A DNA stretch of 37,684 nt from assembly GCF_000472865.1 (NCBI RefSeq), contig NZ_AXAP01000079.1:185-37868 (forward strand). Direction: 5' to 3'. A program made the translations under genes and the position numbers. The notes beneath the pieces are model-generated. The model was not told the DNA's origin, searched no databases, and worked only from the letters and a program-made list of their open reading frames with translations. Origin of the DNA: Bradyrhizobium elkanii WSM2783. Lineage in GTDB: Bacteria; Pseudomonadota; Alphaproteobacteria; Rhizobiales; Xanthobacteraceae. The number at the start of each line of letters is the position of its first letter. The first letter of the stretch is position 1. Below are positions 24,032 through 31,969 of the stretch, one piece after another.

Positions 24032-24240
24032 GCATGATCCTTCCGGAAAACCGGCTTCCGCTTTTCCGGATCATGCTGGAGGGGAAAGAGTGGGCGGTGA
24101 AGCTGGGGGACTTCACCGCCCTAGGCCTTCCGACGGAGGGGGGCGCATTCCACCGGAAGGTAGCAAGAGGGGGCGAGCATTGAGGCTCGCTCCCCAGGAA
24201 GGGCCGTCGGCGGGGGCGACGATTGCCGGCGACGCCTTCC
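24032..24240. repeat. series of hairpins between htrA and the response regulator
   Basis: Successive inverted repeats fill this gap. GCATGATCC with GGATCATGC spans 24032-24076 and belongs to a dispersed Rhizobiales-type repeat also seen near 27463 and 34880. GGGCGGTGAAG/CTTCACCGCCC (24092-24102, 24111-24121) is perfect. CCTTCCG/CGGAAGG spans 24126-24160. GGGGGCGAGC/GCTCGCTCCCC spans 24169-24195 with one bulge. A weaker GGAAGG...CCTTCC spans about 24197-24240. They lie downstream of the htrA stop and could end or damp its transcript. Confidence 0.7.
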
Positions 24241-24249
24241 ATCTCGTAT

Positions 24250-25833
24250 TTAACCCTTCGCCAGCGGGACTGCCACAAAGCGCGACGAACCGCCGCTCTT
24301 TACACGCATCAAAACGCTGTTCTTGTTGTCGTTCCGTGCGGAGGTGATCGCATCACGCACATCACCGGCGCTGGTGACGTTCTTGCCGGCGACTTCAAGA
24401 ATGACGTCGCCTTCCTTGAAGCCGCGCTCGGCCGCGGCGCTCTTCGGGTCGACCTCGGTCACGACGACGCCGTCCTTGCCGGCGCCGGCCACGCTGTTGG
24501 CGGGGGCCACCGTCAGGCCGAGCTTCGGCACGTCGGTGCCCCGGGAGGAAGAGCCGCGATCGCTGTTGTCGTTATCGGCCTTGGCCTCGACCGTGTTCGG
24601 CAACTGGCCGAGCGTGAGGTTGACGGTCTTCTCCTGGCCCTTGTGCAGGACGTTGAGCTTCACCGCATTGCCGGGCGCCAGGCCGCCGATGGTGCGGGCG
24701 AGCTCGCGCGCATCCTTGACCGTTTCGCCGTTGACGGCGGTGATGACGTCGCCGGATTCGATGCCGGCCTTGGCCGCCGGACCGTTGGCCTGGGGCTCCG
24801 CCACCAGCGCGCCTTCGGCCTTCTTCATGCCGAGGCTGTCGGCGATGTCGGAGGTCACCGGCTGGATCTGGACGCCGATCCAGCCGCGGCTGACCGTGCC
24901 CTTGTCCTTGAGCTGGGCGACGACGCTCTTCACCGTCGCGGCCGGGATCGAGAAGGCGATGCCGACGCTGCCGCCGGAGGGCGAGTAGATCGCGGTGTTG
25001 ACGCCCATCACCTCACCGGACACGTCGAACGCCGGGCCACCGGAGTTGCCCTTGTTCACGGGCGCGTCGATCTGGATGAAATCGTCATACGGGCCGTTGC
25101 CGATGTCGCGGCCGGAGGCCGAGACGATACCGGCGGTAACCGTGCCGCCGAGCCCGAAGGGGTTGCCGACCGCCAGCACCCAGTCGCCGATCCGCGGCTT
25201 GGTGTCGGACAGCTTGGCGAACGGGAAGTTGGAACCACCCTCGACCTTGACTAGCGCGAGGTCGGTACGCGGATCGGTGCCGATCACCTTGGCCGAATAG
25301 GTCTTGCCGTCATCGGTCGTGACCTCGACCTTGTCGGCGCCGTCAACGACGTGGTTGTTGGTCACCGCAAAGCCGTCAGCCGAAATGAAGAAACCCGAAC
25401 CCTGGCCGGTCACGATGCCACGGCCACGCGGTCCGCCGCGCATGCCCGGGGGGAGCCCATCCTGTCCACCGAAGCGACGGAAGAAACGCTCCATCGGCGA
25501 GCCCGGCGGGAACGGCGAGTCCTCGTTGCTGTCGTCCTTGGCGAGCTTCTCGCCGATATTGACCTTGACCGAAATCACCGACGGCTTCACGCGCTCGACA
25601 ATATCGGCAAAGCCGACCGGCTGCTGAACCTTGCGGACCTCGTTGTTGACCTGCGCCTGCGCCGGGCTGGCGAACAGATCGCTCGGCGTGTGCTGCGGGC
25701 TCAAACCATAGCCGGCGACGCCGAGGCCGGCGACGACCGAAGCCATCAACGCAAATCTGCGGGCCGAGAACAGCGAACGCCGCGGCGCGCGGTAAGACGG
25801 CAAAGACGAAAGATCGGTGGGTCGTTCGGTCAT
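24250..25833 (-). CDS. degP: periplasmic serine protease, HtrA/DegP family (Do)
   Basis: This 527-residue protease degrades or refolds damaged envelope proteins. An N-terminal basic stretch and hydrophobic segment (about 27-44), followed by an Ala-rich region ending SPAQAQ near 61, act as signal or anchor. The catalytic triad is H161 (VTNNHVVDG), D191 (RTDLALVKV) and S264 (GNSGGPAFD). Two PDZ domains follow (about 290-380 and 420-520). ATG 25833 has TTGGAG about nine bases upstream; a start at 25881 adds 16 unlikely residues. It precedes a two-component system, as degP1 does in S. meliloti from memory. Confidence 0.95.
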   Translation of the reverse strand: MTERPTDLSSLPSYRAPRRSLFSARRFALMASVVAGLGVAGYGLSPQHTPSDLFASPAQAQVNNEVRKVQQPVGFADIVERVKPSVISVKVNIGEKLAKDDSNEDSPFPPGSPMERFFRRFGGQDGLPPGMRGGPRGRGIVTGQGSGFFISADGFAVTNNHVVDGADKVEVTTDDGKTYSAKVIGTDPRTDLALVKVEGGSNFPFAKLSDTKPRIGDWVLAVGNPFGLGGTVTAGIVSASGRDIGNGPYDDFIQIDAPVNKGNSGGPAFDVSGEVMGVNTAIYSPSGGSVGIAFSIPAATVKSVVAQLKDKGTVSRGWIGVQIQPVTSDIADSLGMKKAEGALVAEPQANGPAAKAGIESGDVITAVNGETVKDARELARTIGGLAPGNAVKLNVLHKGQEKTVNLTLGQLPNTVEAKADNDNSDRGSSSRGTDVPKLGLTVAPANSVAGAGKDGVVVTEVDPKSAAAERGFKEGDVILEVAGKNVTSAGDVRDAITSARNDNKNSVLMRVKSGGSSRFVAVPLAKG

Positions 25834-26063
25834 TCTAAAAATCTCCAAGAGCCAGAACTCGAAAGGTGCGGGGGCAAGCACCGGACGTGTCTAAACATGG
25901 GGGCGTCAGCCTTACGGCGCGCTGGCTGCGGAATTAAACTTTTGTAATAGAGACGAGGCCGGGTGCGGCAGAATATCGCAGCTCCGCCAATGGGTTAGCC
26001 GCGAGCTGCAGGAGTTCGCGGCAAGTCTCGCCCAAAGGTTCCAGTTTGCAAAATCGCGAGCCG

Positions 26064-27407
26064 TCAGACTGCCCTGACGCTGGCAATGAAACCCTCGACC
26101 TCGCGCTTGAGGATGTCGGCCTGCTGCGACAGGTCGACCGCGGAATCCTTGGCCTCGCCGGCCATGCGGCCGGTGTCGGACGAGGTGGTGGTGATCTGGA
26201 CGATGTGGTTGGTGACGTCCATGGTTCCCCTCGCCGCGTCCTGGACGCTCCTGGAGATGTCCTGGGTGGCGTTGCGCTGGCGTGCGGTGTCGACGTCGAT
26301 GCCCGACATGATCGAGCTGATTTCGGCGATCGTGTTCGAGATCCCGTCGATGGCGCCGCGGGTTTCCGCCGTGATCGCCTGGATGCTCGTGACCTGCTGC
26401 GAGATCTCCTCGGTCGCCTTGCTGGTCTGGCTGGCCAGATTCTTCACCTCGGAGGCGACCACCGCAAATCCCTTGCCGGCCTCGCCGGCCCGCGCCGCTT
26501 CGATGGTGGCGTTGAGCGCCAACAGGTTGGTCTGCGAGGCAACCGTCTGGATCAACTGCACGACGGCCCCGATCTTCTCGGCAGCGTCCGAGAGCGCGTG
26601 GATGGTGTCGGCGCTCTGGCGCGCCTGCGCCACCGCCCCTTCGGCACGCTGGGTGGCGTCGGTGACGCGCTGGCTGATCGCCGCGATCGAGGTCGTCATC
26701 TGCTCCGCTGATGTCGCCACCGTCTGGACGCTGGTGCTGGCCTGGCCGGCTGCGCTGGCAACCGCGCTTGCCTTCTGGCTGGTCTCGTTGGCGGCGCGCG
26801 ACAGCGTTTCGGCGTTGCCCCTGAGGCGGACGGCCGATGCGGCAACGCTGCCGACGACATTGGCGACGAGGCCGTTGAAGTCGCGGATCTTCTCGTCGAG
26901 ATAGCGAGTCCGCTCGCGCTGGTTGTGGGCGTCGCGCAGTTCCTGGTCGGTCAGCCGCTGGCGTTCGATCCCGTTGGTCTTGAACACTTCGAGCGCGCCG
27001 GCGAGCAGCCCGATTTCATTGCTCCTGCCGAGACCCGGAATCGGCGTCTCATACCTCTGCTCTGCCACCTCGCGCATCGCATGCACCATGGCAGCCAGCG
27101 GCCGCATGACGCCGTTCCGAACCGCGAGATAGGTCGTGACGCAGACCGTAAGCGCGATCACGGCGATCGCACCGCAGGCGATCAGGAAATAGGAGAACGC
27201 CGTCCGCGCTTCCTGATAGATCTGCATGGCGTGCTCGCGGCCCGGGCCGCTCAGCGATTTGAACTCAGCGGCAAGCGCCGTGATCTCGTTGTTGAGGTAG
27301 AGCACGGCGATGAAGCCCGTGCCGCCGCCGATCCCAAGCAGCACCAGAAGCGCAATGACAACGGATGCGACAAGGAAGCGGATAGTCAGATTGCTGTTGG
27401 AAAACAT
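26064..27407 (-). CDS. methyl-accepting chemotaxis protein with minimal periplasmic part
   Basis: This 447-residue chemoreceptor has membrane segments at about 10-38 and 71-95, leaving only about 32 residues outside, too few for a usual ligand domain. A HAMP region (about 96-150) leads to a long coiled-coil signalling domain whose hairpin tip includes GKGFAVVASEVKNLA, the contact for CheA/CheW. I chose ATG 27407; a TTG at 27419 would add four residues. No che genes are nearby. It lies between cycL and degP, which are adjacent in related rhizobia from memory, so it looks like a later insertion. Confidence 0.92.
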   Translation of the reverse strand: MFSNSNLTIRFLVASVVIALLVLLGIGGGTGFIAVLYLNNEITALAAEFKSLSGPGREHAMQIYQEARTAFSYFLIACGAIAVIALTVCVTTYLAVRNGVMRPLAAMVHAMREVAEQRYETPIPGLGRSNEIGLLAGALEVFKTNGIERQRLTDQELRDAHNQRERTRYLDEKIRDFNGLVANVVGSVAASAVRLRGNAETLSRAANETSQKASAVASAAGQASTSVQTVATSAEQMTTSIAAISQRVTDATQRAEGAVAQARQSADTIHALSDAAEKIGAVVQLIQTVASQTNLLALNATIEAARAGEAGKGFAVVASEVKNLASQTSKATEEISQQVTSIQAITAETRGAIDGISNTIAEISSIMSGIDVDTARQRNATQDISRSVQDAARGTMDVTNHIVQITTTSSDTGRMAGEAKDSAVDLSQQADILKREVEGFIASVRAV

Positions 27408-27462
27408 CGGCTTGCTCAAGAGCGTTACGACAAAGCATCATCACGCTCTATCGTTTTGTGAA

Positions 27463-27655
27463 CGTGATCCTCTCGGACAACCGGTACCCACTTTTCCGGA
27501 TCATGCTCTGGAGGAAGGGCGAGGCAAAGTTCCACACAAAAGGTCAAGATTGGATGAATGTCCGGGCAGATGCCGACGCGCATGGACCTACGTAACAGTA
27601 CGTAGATCAGAGCGTTTTCGAGCGAAGTGGGTACCGGTTCGCGTGAAGAAAACGC
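27463..27655. repeat. paired dispersed repeats in opposite orientation upstream of the chemoreceptor gene
   Basis: AACCGGTACCCACTT at 27479-27493 recurs as its exact complement at 27625-27639, making a 15-bp perfect inverted repeat 131 bp apart. The left unit (27463-27506) ends CTTTTCCGGATCATGC like the repeat at 24032-24076. The right unit has its own arms GCGTTTTC (27612-27619) and GAAAACGC (27648-27655). Between them lies CTACGTA-ACAG-TACGTAG (27588-27605), a perfect short hairpin. The region also holds the end of the cyc operon transcript and the chemoreceptor promoter. Confidence 0.7.
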
Positions 27656-27673
27656 GTCGAAACCAAAAAAGCG

Positions 27674-28171
27674 CTAGCCACGCCTTTCCGGCGCTTCCTC
27701 CGACATCAGCGCAGCCAGCCGGCTCTCCTCCTCAGGAGTGAGATGGGCGCCGGTTGTGGCGCCCGCCGGGGCAACTGGCCGGCGGCGGCCAAACCGCCAA
27801 AGCGCCACGCCGCCTCCGACCAGGACTAGCGGCGGGACCAGCCAGAGCAGCAGCGTATGCGGATTGAAGCGCGGCTTCAGCAGGACGAATTCGCCGTAGC
27901 GCGCCACCAGGAAATCGATCACCTGCCGATCGCTGTCGCCGGCCGCGATCCGCTCGCGGACCAGGATGCGCAGGTCGCGCGCCAGCGGCGCCTCGGAATC
28001 GTCGATCGACTGGTTCTGGCACACCATGCAGCGCAGTTCGCGCGACAGCTCCCGCGCCCGCGCTTCCTTGGCGGGATCCGCCATGATCTCGTCAGGCTGC
28101 ACGGCGAACGCCGCCGGTGCGCCGAGCGACACGGCGAACGCCAGCACACAAGCTGCAAGCGCCCTCCGCAT
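27674..28171 (-). CDS. cycL: cytochrome c maturation protein CcmH/CycL
   Basis: This 165-residue protein has a cleavable signal sequence (about 1-23, ending AAFA), the redox motif LRCMVCQNQ (C48, C51) and one membrane segment (about 107-128). CcmH keeps apocytochrome c cysteines reduced so that heme can be attached, and works with CcmF and CcmI in the periplasm. The ATG at 28171 overlaps the ccmF stop as ATGA. A longer frame passing through this region is a frame-shadow of ccmF fused in reading to this gene, not a real fusion. Confidence 0.95.
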   Translation of the reverse strand: MRRALAACVLAFAVSLGAPAAFAVQPDEIMADPAKEARARELSRELRCMVCQNQSIDDSEAPLARDLRILVRERIAAGDSDRQVIDFLVARYGEFVLLKPRFNPHTLLLWLVPPLVLVGGGVALWRFGRRRPVAPAGATTGAHLTPEEESRLAALMSEEAPERRG

Positions 28172-30153
28172 CACTCCGCCGCCTGCAATGCGCGCGCGGC
28201 CTTGGCCGGCTTGGGCGCACCGACGCGCAGGCGCCGGTCGGACAGCGACAAGAAGCCGCCAAAGGCCATCAGCACCGGGCCGAACCAGATCAAGAGCACC
28301 ATGGGCTTGTGATAGATGCGCACCGCGATGCCGCCGTCGGCGGCGATATCGCCGAGCGAGATATAGAGCTGGCTCACCCCGCGCGTCAGCAGCGCGGCCT
28401 CGGTGGTGGACGCGCCGCGCGTGGTGAAATTGCGCTTCGACGGCGTCATGACGCTGAGCGTCTTGCCGTCGAGGCCGACCGTGAACCTCGCCACCATCTC
28501 GCGGAAATTCGGTCCCTGGCGCTGGCCGATATCGTCGAGCTTCAATTCGTAGCCGGCGACTTTCGCGGAGTCGCCCGGCTTCATGGTGCCGATATATTCG
28601 CTGTTCCAGGTGGTCTCGCAGACGATCCCGATCAGGGCGATACCGACGCCGGCATGGGCGAACGCCGTGCCCCACGCCGCCCGCGGCAGGCCGCGCGCCC
28701 GCTGCACGGAGGTGCCGAACGGAAGCCGGAACAGCCCGAGACGCTCGGCGAGGTCGGTGAGCGCCCCAGCGACGACGAATACCGCAAGCCCGATCGCGAG
28801 CGGCGCGAAGCTGGCACCGCCACGCGTCCAGGCCCACAGCACCGCGATCGCGATCAGGGCAGCGATCCCGGCCGCGGTCAGGCGCTGAGCGGCGCCAAGC
28901 AGGTCGCCGCGCTTCCAGGCCAGCAAGGGGCCGAACGGCACGGCGATCATCAATGGCACGAACAGCGGCCCGAAGGTCAGGTTGAAGAACGGCGCGCCGA
29001 CCGAGATCTTGTCGCCGGTCAGGACCTCGAGCGCCAGCGGATAGAGCGTGCCGATGAACACGGTCGCGCAGGCCGTGGTGAGGAACAGGTTGTTGAGCAC
29101 CAGCGCGCCCTCGCGCGAGATCGGCGCGAACAGGCCGCCCTGCTTCAACGATGCGGCCCGGGCCGCATAGAGCGACAGGCTGCCGCCGATGAAGAGACAG
29201 AGGATCAACAGGATGAACACGCCGCGCGCCGGATCGGTCGCAAAGGCGTGCACCGAAGTCAGGACGCCGGAGCGCACCACGAAGGTACCGAGCAAGGACA
29301 GCGAGAAGGTCAGGATCGACAGCAGGATGGTCCAGACCTTCAGCGCGTTGCGCTTCTCCATCACGACCGCCGAATGCAACAGCGCCGTGCCGGCGAGCCA
29401 GGGCATCAGCGAGGCGTTCTCGACGGGATCCCAGAACCACCAGCCGCCCCAACCGAGCTCGTAATAGGCCCAGTACGAGCCCATCGCGATGCCGAGCGTA
29501 AGGAAGATCCAGGCCAGCAGCGTCCACGGCCGCACCCAGCGCGCCCAGGCGGCATCGATGCGGCCCTCGATCAGGGCGGCGACCGCGAAGGAGAACGAGA
29601 TCGAGAAGCCGACATAGCCGAGATAGAGCATCGGCGGATGCACGGCGAGGCCGATATCCTGCAGCACCGGGTTCAGATCCCTGCCCTCGATCGGCGGATT
29701 GGCGATGCGCAGGAACGGATTCGAGGTGAGCAGGATGAAGAGATAGAAGGCGCTTGCGATCCAGGCCTGCACCGCGAGCACATGCGCGCGCAGGGTCAGC
29801 GGCAGGTTGTTGCCGAAGGCGGCGACGAGGCCGCCGAACAGCGCCAGGATCGACACCCAGAGCAGCATCGATCCCTCGTGGTTACCCCAGACGCCGGTGA
29901 TCTTGTAGATCAGCGGCTTCATCGAGTGCGAGTTCTCGAACACGTTGACGACGGAGAAATCCGAGGTCACGTGCAGCATCACCAGCGCAATGAACGAGGC
30001 ACCCACGAACAAGAGCTGCGCGAGCGCGGTGGAGCGCGCGACGTTCATCAGCGCGACATCGCCCCAGCGCGCGCCGAGCATCGGCACAATCGACTGGATC
30101 AGCGCCAGCCCAAGCGCCAGCACCAGCGCGTAATGTCCGGCTTCCGCGATCAA
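28171..30153 (-). CDS. cycK: cytochrome c heme lyase subunit CcmF/CycK
   Basis: CcmF (660 residues) is the large multi-span membrane protein that takes heme from CcmE and ligates it to apocytochrome c. The tryptophan-rich WWD heme motif is seen as WGGWWFWDPVENASLMPW (about 235-252), and conserved periplasmic histidines such as that in VHPPMLYLG flank it. About 14-15 hydrophobic segments are apparent. It overlaps both neighbours by four bases, showing tight coupling in cycHJKL. A 696-residue frame on the opposite strand is composition-driven. Confidence 0.97.
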   Translation of the reverse strand: MIAEAGHYALVLALGLALIQSIVPMLGARWGDVALMNVARSTALAQLLFVGASFIALVMLHVTSDFSVVNVFENSHSMKPLIYKITGVWGNHEGSMLLWVSILALFGGLVAAFGNNLPLTLRAHVLAVQAWIASAFYLFILLTSNPFLRIANPPIEGRDLNPVLQDIGLAVHPPMLYLGYVGFSISFSFAVAALIEGRIDAAWARWVRPWTLLAWIFLTLGIAMGSYWAYYELGWGGWWFWDPVENASLMPWLAGTALLHSAVVMEKRNALKVWTILLSILTFSLSLLGTFVVRSGVLTSVHAFATDPARGVFILLILCLFIGGSLSLYAARAASLKQGGLFAPISREGALVLNNLFLTTACATVFIGTLYPLALEVLTGDKISVGAPFFNLTFGPLFVPLMIAVPFGPLLAWKRGDLLGAAQRLTAAGIAALIAIAVLWAWTRGGASFAPLAIGLAVFVVAGALTDLAERLGLFRLPFGTSVQRARGLPRAAWGTAFAHAGVGIALIGIVCETTWNSEYIGTMKPGDSAKVAGYELKLDDIGQRQGPNFREMVARFTVGLDGKTLSVMTPSKRNFTTRGASTTEAALLTRGVSQLYISLGDIAADGGIAVRIYHKPMVLLIWFGPVLMAFGGFLSLSDRRLRVGAPKPAKAARALQAAE

Positions 30154-30638
30154 CGCATCGCCCCCTGCACCGGCTGCGGCCCGGCCGAGGCGCTGGGCTT
30201 GCCGTAATCGTCCTTCCAGTGGCCCTGCTTCTTCAGGGCGTCGGCGACCTCCTTGGGCATGTAGGTCTCGTCATGCTTTGCGAGCACGGTGTCGGCGCGG
30301 AACACACCGGATTGATCCAGCGCGCCCTCGGCGACGACGCCCTGCCCTTCGCGGAACAGGTCCGGCAGGATTCCCTTGTAGGCGACCGGCAGCGTGGCGC
30401 TGCCGTCGGCGACCTCAAACGTCACCGCGAGGTTGTCGCCGCGTTTGAGCGAGCCTGGCTGCACCAGGCCGCCGAGGCGGAACCGCTTCCCGGCGGAGAT
30501 ATGCTTTTCGGCAACCATCGAGGGCGTGGAGAAGAACACGATGGAATCGCGCAAGGCGCTGAGCACCAGCGCGGCCGCCACCGCGAGCACCGCGAGCGAG
30601 CCGCCGATCATCACCAAGCGCCGCTGCTTACGCGTCAT
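30150..30638 (-). CDS. cycJ: heme chaperone CcmE/CycJ
   Basis: This 162-residue protein has an N-terminal membrane anchor (about 8-30) and an OB-fold domain. Heme binds covalently to H122 in AKHDETYMP, with Y126 following, as in E. coli CcmE H130 and Y134. It carries heme from CcmC/D to CcmF. GGGAA precedes the ATG, and its stop region overlaps the ccmF start. The partner export genes ccmABCD and ccmG are not in this window. Confidence 0.96.
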   Translation of the reverse strand: MTRKQRRLVMIGGSLAVLAVAAALVLSALRDSIVFFSTPSMVAEKHISAGKRFRLGGLVQPGSLKRGDNLAVTFEVADGSATLPVAYKGILPDLFREGQGVVAEGALDQSGVFRADTVLAKHDETYMPKEVADALKKQGHWKDDYGKPSASAGPQPVQGAMR

Positions 30639-30667
30639 GGTTCCCTATGGTCCTGTCTGTGCGCATG

Positions 30668-31774
30668 TCATCCATCCAGCCCGAGATTCTTCAGGCCTTC
30701 ATTGAGCTGGCGCAAGCGTTCGGCGTCATTGGCAACCGCCTGGCGGGCATCGGTGAGCGCTGCAACCGCCTTGTCGCGCTCGCCCATCACCATATAGGCG
30801 CGCACCAGCCGCAGCCATCCCTCGACATCGTTGCCGTCCTGCTTCAGGCGCGTGGCGAGCCGGTCGACCATGCCGCGGATCATCGCGGAGCGGTCGTCCG
30901 CGCTCATGTCCTTGGCCGCGGCCATGGTCTCGTTTGACAGCGCGGGCGCGACGACACCGCCGCCGACCCGCGTCAGCGAGGCCTGCACCAGCGATCGCCA
31001 CGGCGCATCCGCCGGCGCCTTGGCGAGCATCGCGCGCCAGATCGAGGCTGCGTCGTCCTTGCGGCCGTCCTGCTCGGCGGCGAGCCCGAGGAAGTAGTTC
31101 GCCTTGGGATCGTCGGCGTTTTGCGCCACGGCGCGCTCGAATTCGGCCTTGGCCTCCGCGGTGACGACGCCTCCGGCCACACCGGTCAGCGCCTCGCCAA
31201 GATCGGCGCGGCGCTCCGAACTGTCGCCGTTATAGGTGATCGAATTGCGATAGGCGCGCACCGCGTCGTCGTAACGGCCGAGCCTGGAGAGCACCGGCGC
31301 CAGCACGTTCCAGCCGCGGCCATCGGTCGGATTCTTCTCGAGATGCGCCTCCACCTGCGCCACCAGATTGGCGAGCGGCTGATTGACGTCTGCCATGCGG
31401 CTGCGCGCGGCGAGCGGAAAATCGCCGAGCTGTGGCGAGCCCAGCGCAAGATAGAACGCCGCCGCCATCACCGGCAGTCCGACCAGCGCCGCCACGGCGG
31501 CCGACCGCCGCAGCGGCAGGTTGGCTTTTGGCGCCGCCGCAGCCTCGCCGTCCACGGCGGCAAGCAAGCGTCGGCCGATCTCGACCCGCGCCGCCTCGGC
31601 TTCCGACGCCCCGATCAAGCCCGAAGCAAGATCGCGCTCGATCTCGGCGAGTTGGTCCTTGTAGACATTGGCCTCGCTGCCGCCTGATGTCGCAGGCGTC
31701 GCGCGACCAAGCGGCCAAAGCACGGCGAAGATCGCCGCGACCGTCATCAGCGCGAACACAAACCACAGTGTCAT
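30668..31774 (-). CDS. cycH: cytochrome c biogenesis protein CcmI/CycH
   Basis: CycH (368 residues) presents apocytochrome c to the heme ligation complex. It has two membrane segments (about 3-23 and about 93-112) with a cytoplasmic loop between, then a periplasmic region with TPR-like helices (for example residues 140-180 and 230-260). ATG 31774 begins MTLWFVFALM, a natural N-terminus; the 28-residue upstream extension is unlikely. It is the first gene of cycHJKL, 29 bp from cycJ. From memory, loss of this operon in R. leguminosarum also alters iron uptake. Confidence 0.94.
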   Translation of the reverse strand: MTLWFVFALMTVAAIFAVLWPLGRATPATSGGSEANVYKDQLAEIERDLASGLIGASEAEAARVEIGRRLLAAVDGEAAAAPKANLPLRRSAAVAALVGLPVMAAAFYLALGSPQLGDFPLAARSRMADVNQPLANLVAQVEAHLEKNPTDGRGWNVLAPVLSRLGRYDDAVRAYRNSITYNGDSSERRADLGEALTGVAGGVVTAEAKAEFERAVAQNADDPKANYFLGLAAEQDGRKDDAASIWRAMLAKAPADAPWRSLVQASLTRVGGGVVAPALSNETMAAAKDMSADDRSAMIRGMVDRLATRLKQDGNDVEGWLRLVRAYMVMGERDKAVAALTDARQAVANDAERLRQLNEGLKNLGLDG

Positions 31775-31969
31775 CAACGAGTTCCCGGGCGAACGGCACC
31801 GAAAGCTGGTACCGATGTGCCGCTTTACACCACCGGCGGGAAGCGGAGCAATTGACAATTGCTGGATCGGAACCGCCCTCCGTAACCAACCGGAGGGAGA
31901 AATTGCGGGAGCAACCGAATTGCGCGACCCCGATATCGGATCGCAGAAGGAAAACCGTAAAAATGACGA

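Noticed and set aside
25925..25960. CpxR-like GTAAA-type repeat upstream of degP
   Set aside because: TTAAAC and GTAATA are loosely spaced like a direct repeat but match the box too poorly to claim.
26030..26045. EcfG-type -35 (GGAAC) upstream of degP on the minus strand
   Set aside because: No matching -10 (CGTT) is found at 18-19 bp.
27674..29527. 617-residue frame apparently fusing an unknown protein to CcmH
   Set aside because: The first 450 residues are a shifted reading of ccmF; the real ccmH starts at 28171 with ATGA overlap.
28117..30207. 696-residue open frame on the plus strand
   Set aside because: It is antisense to ccmF, has extreme Arg/Gln/Asp content and no recognisable domain.
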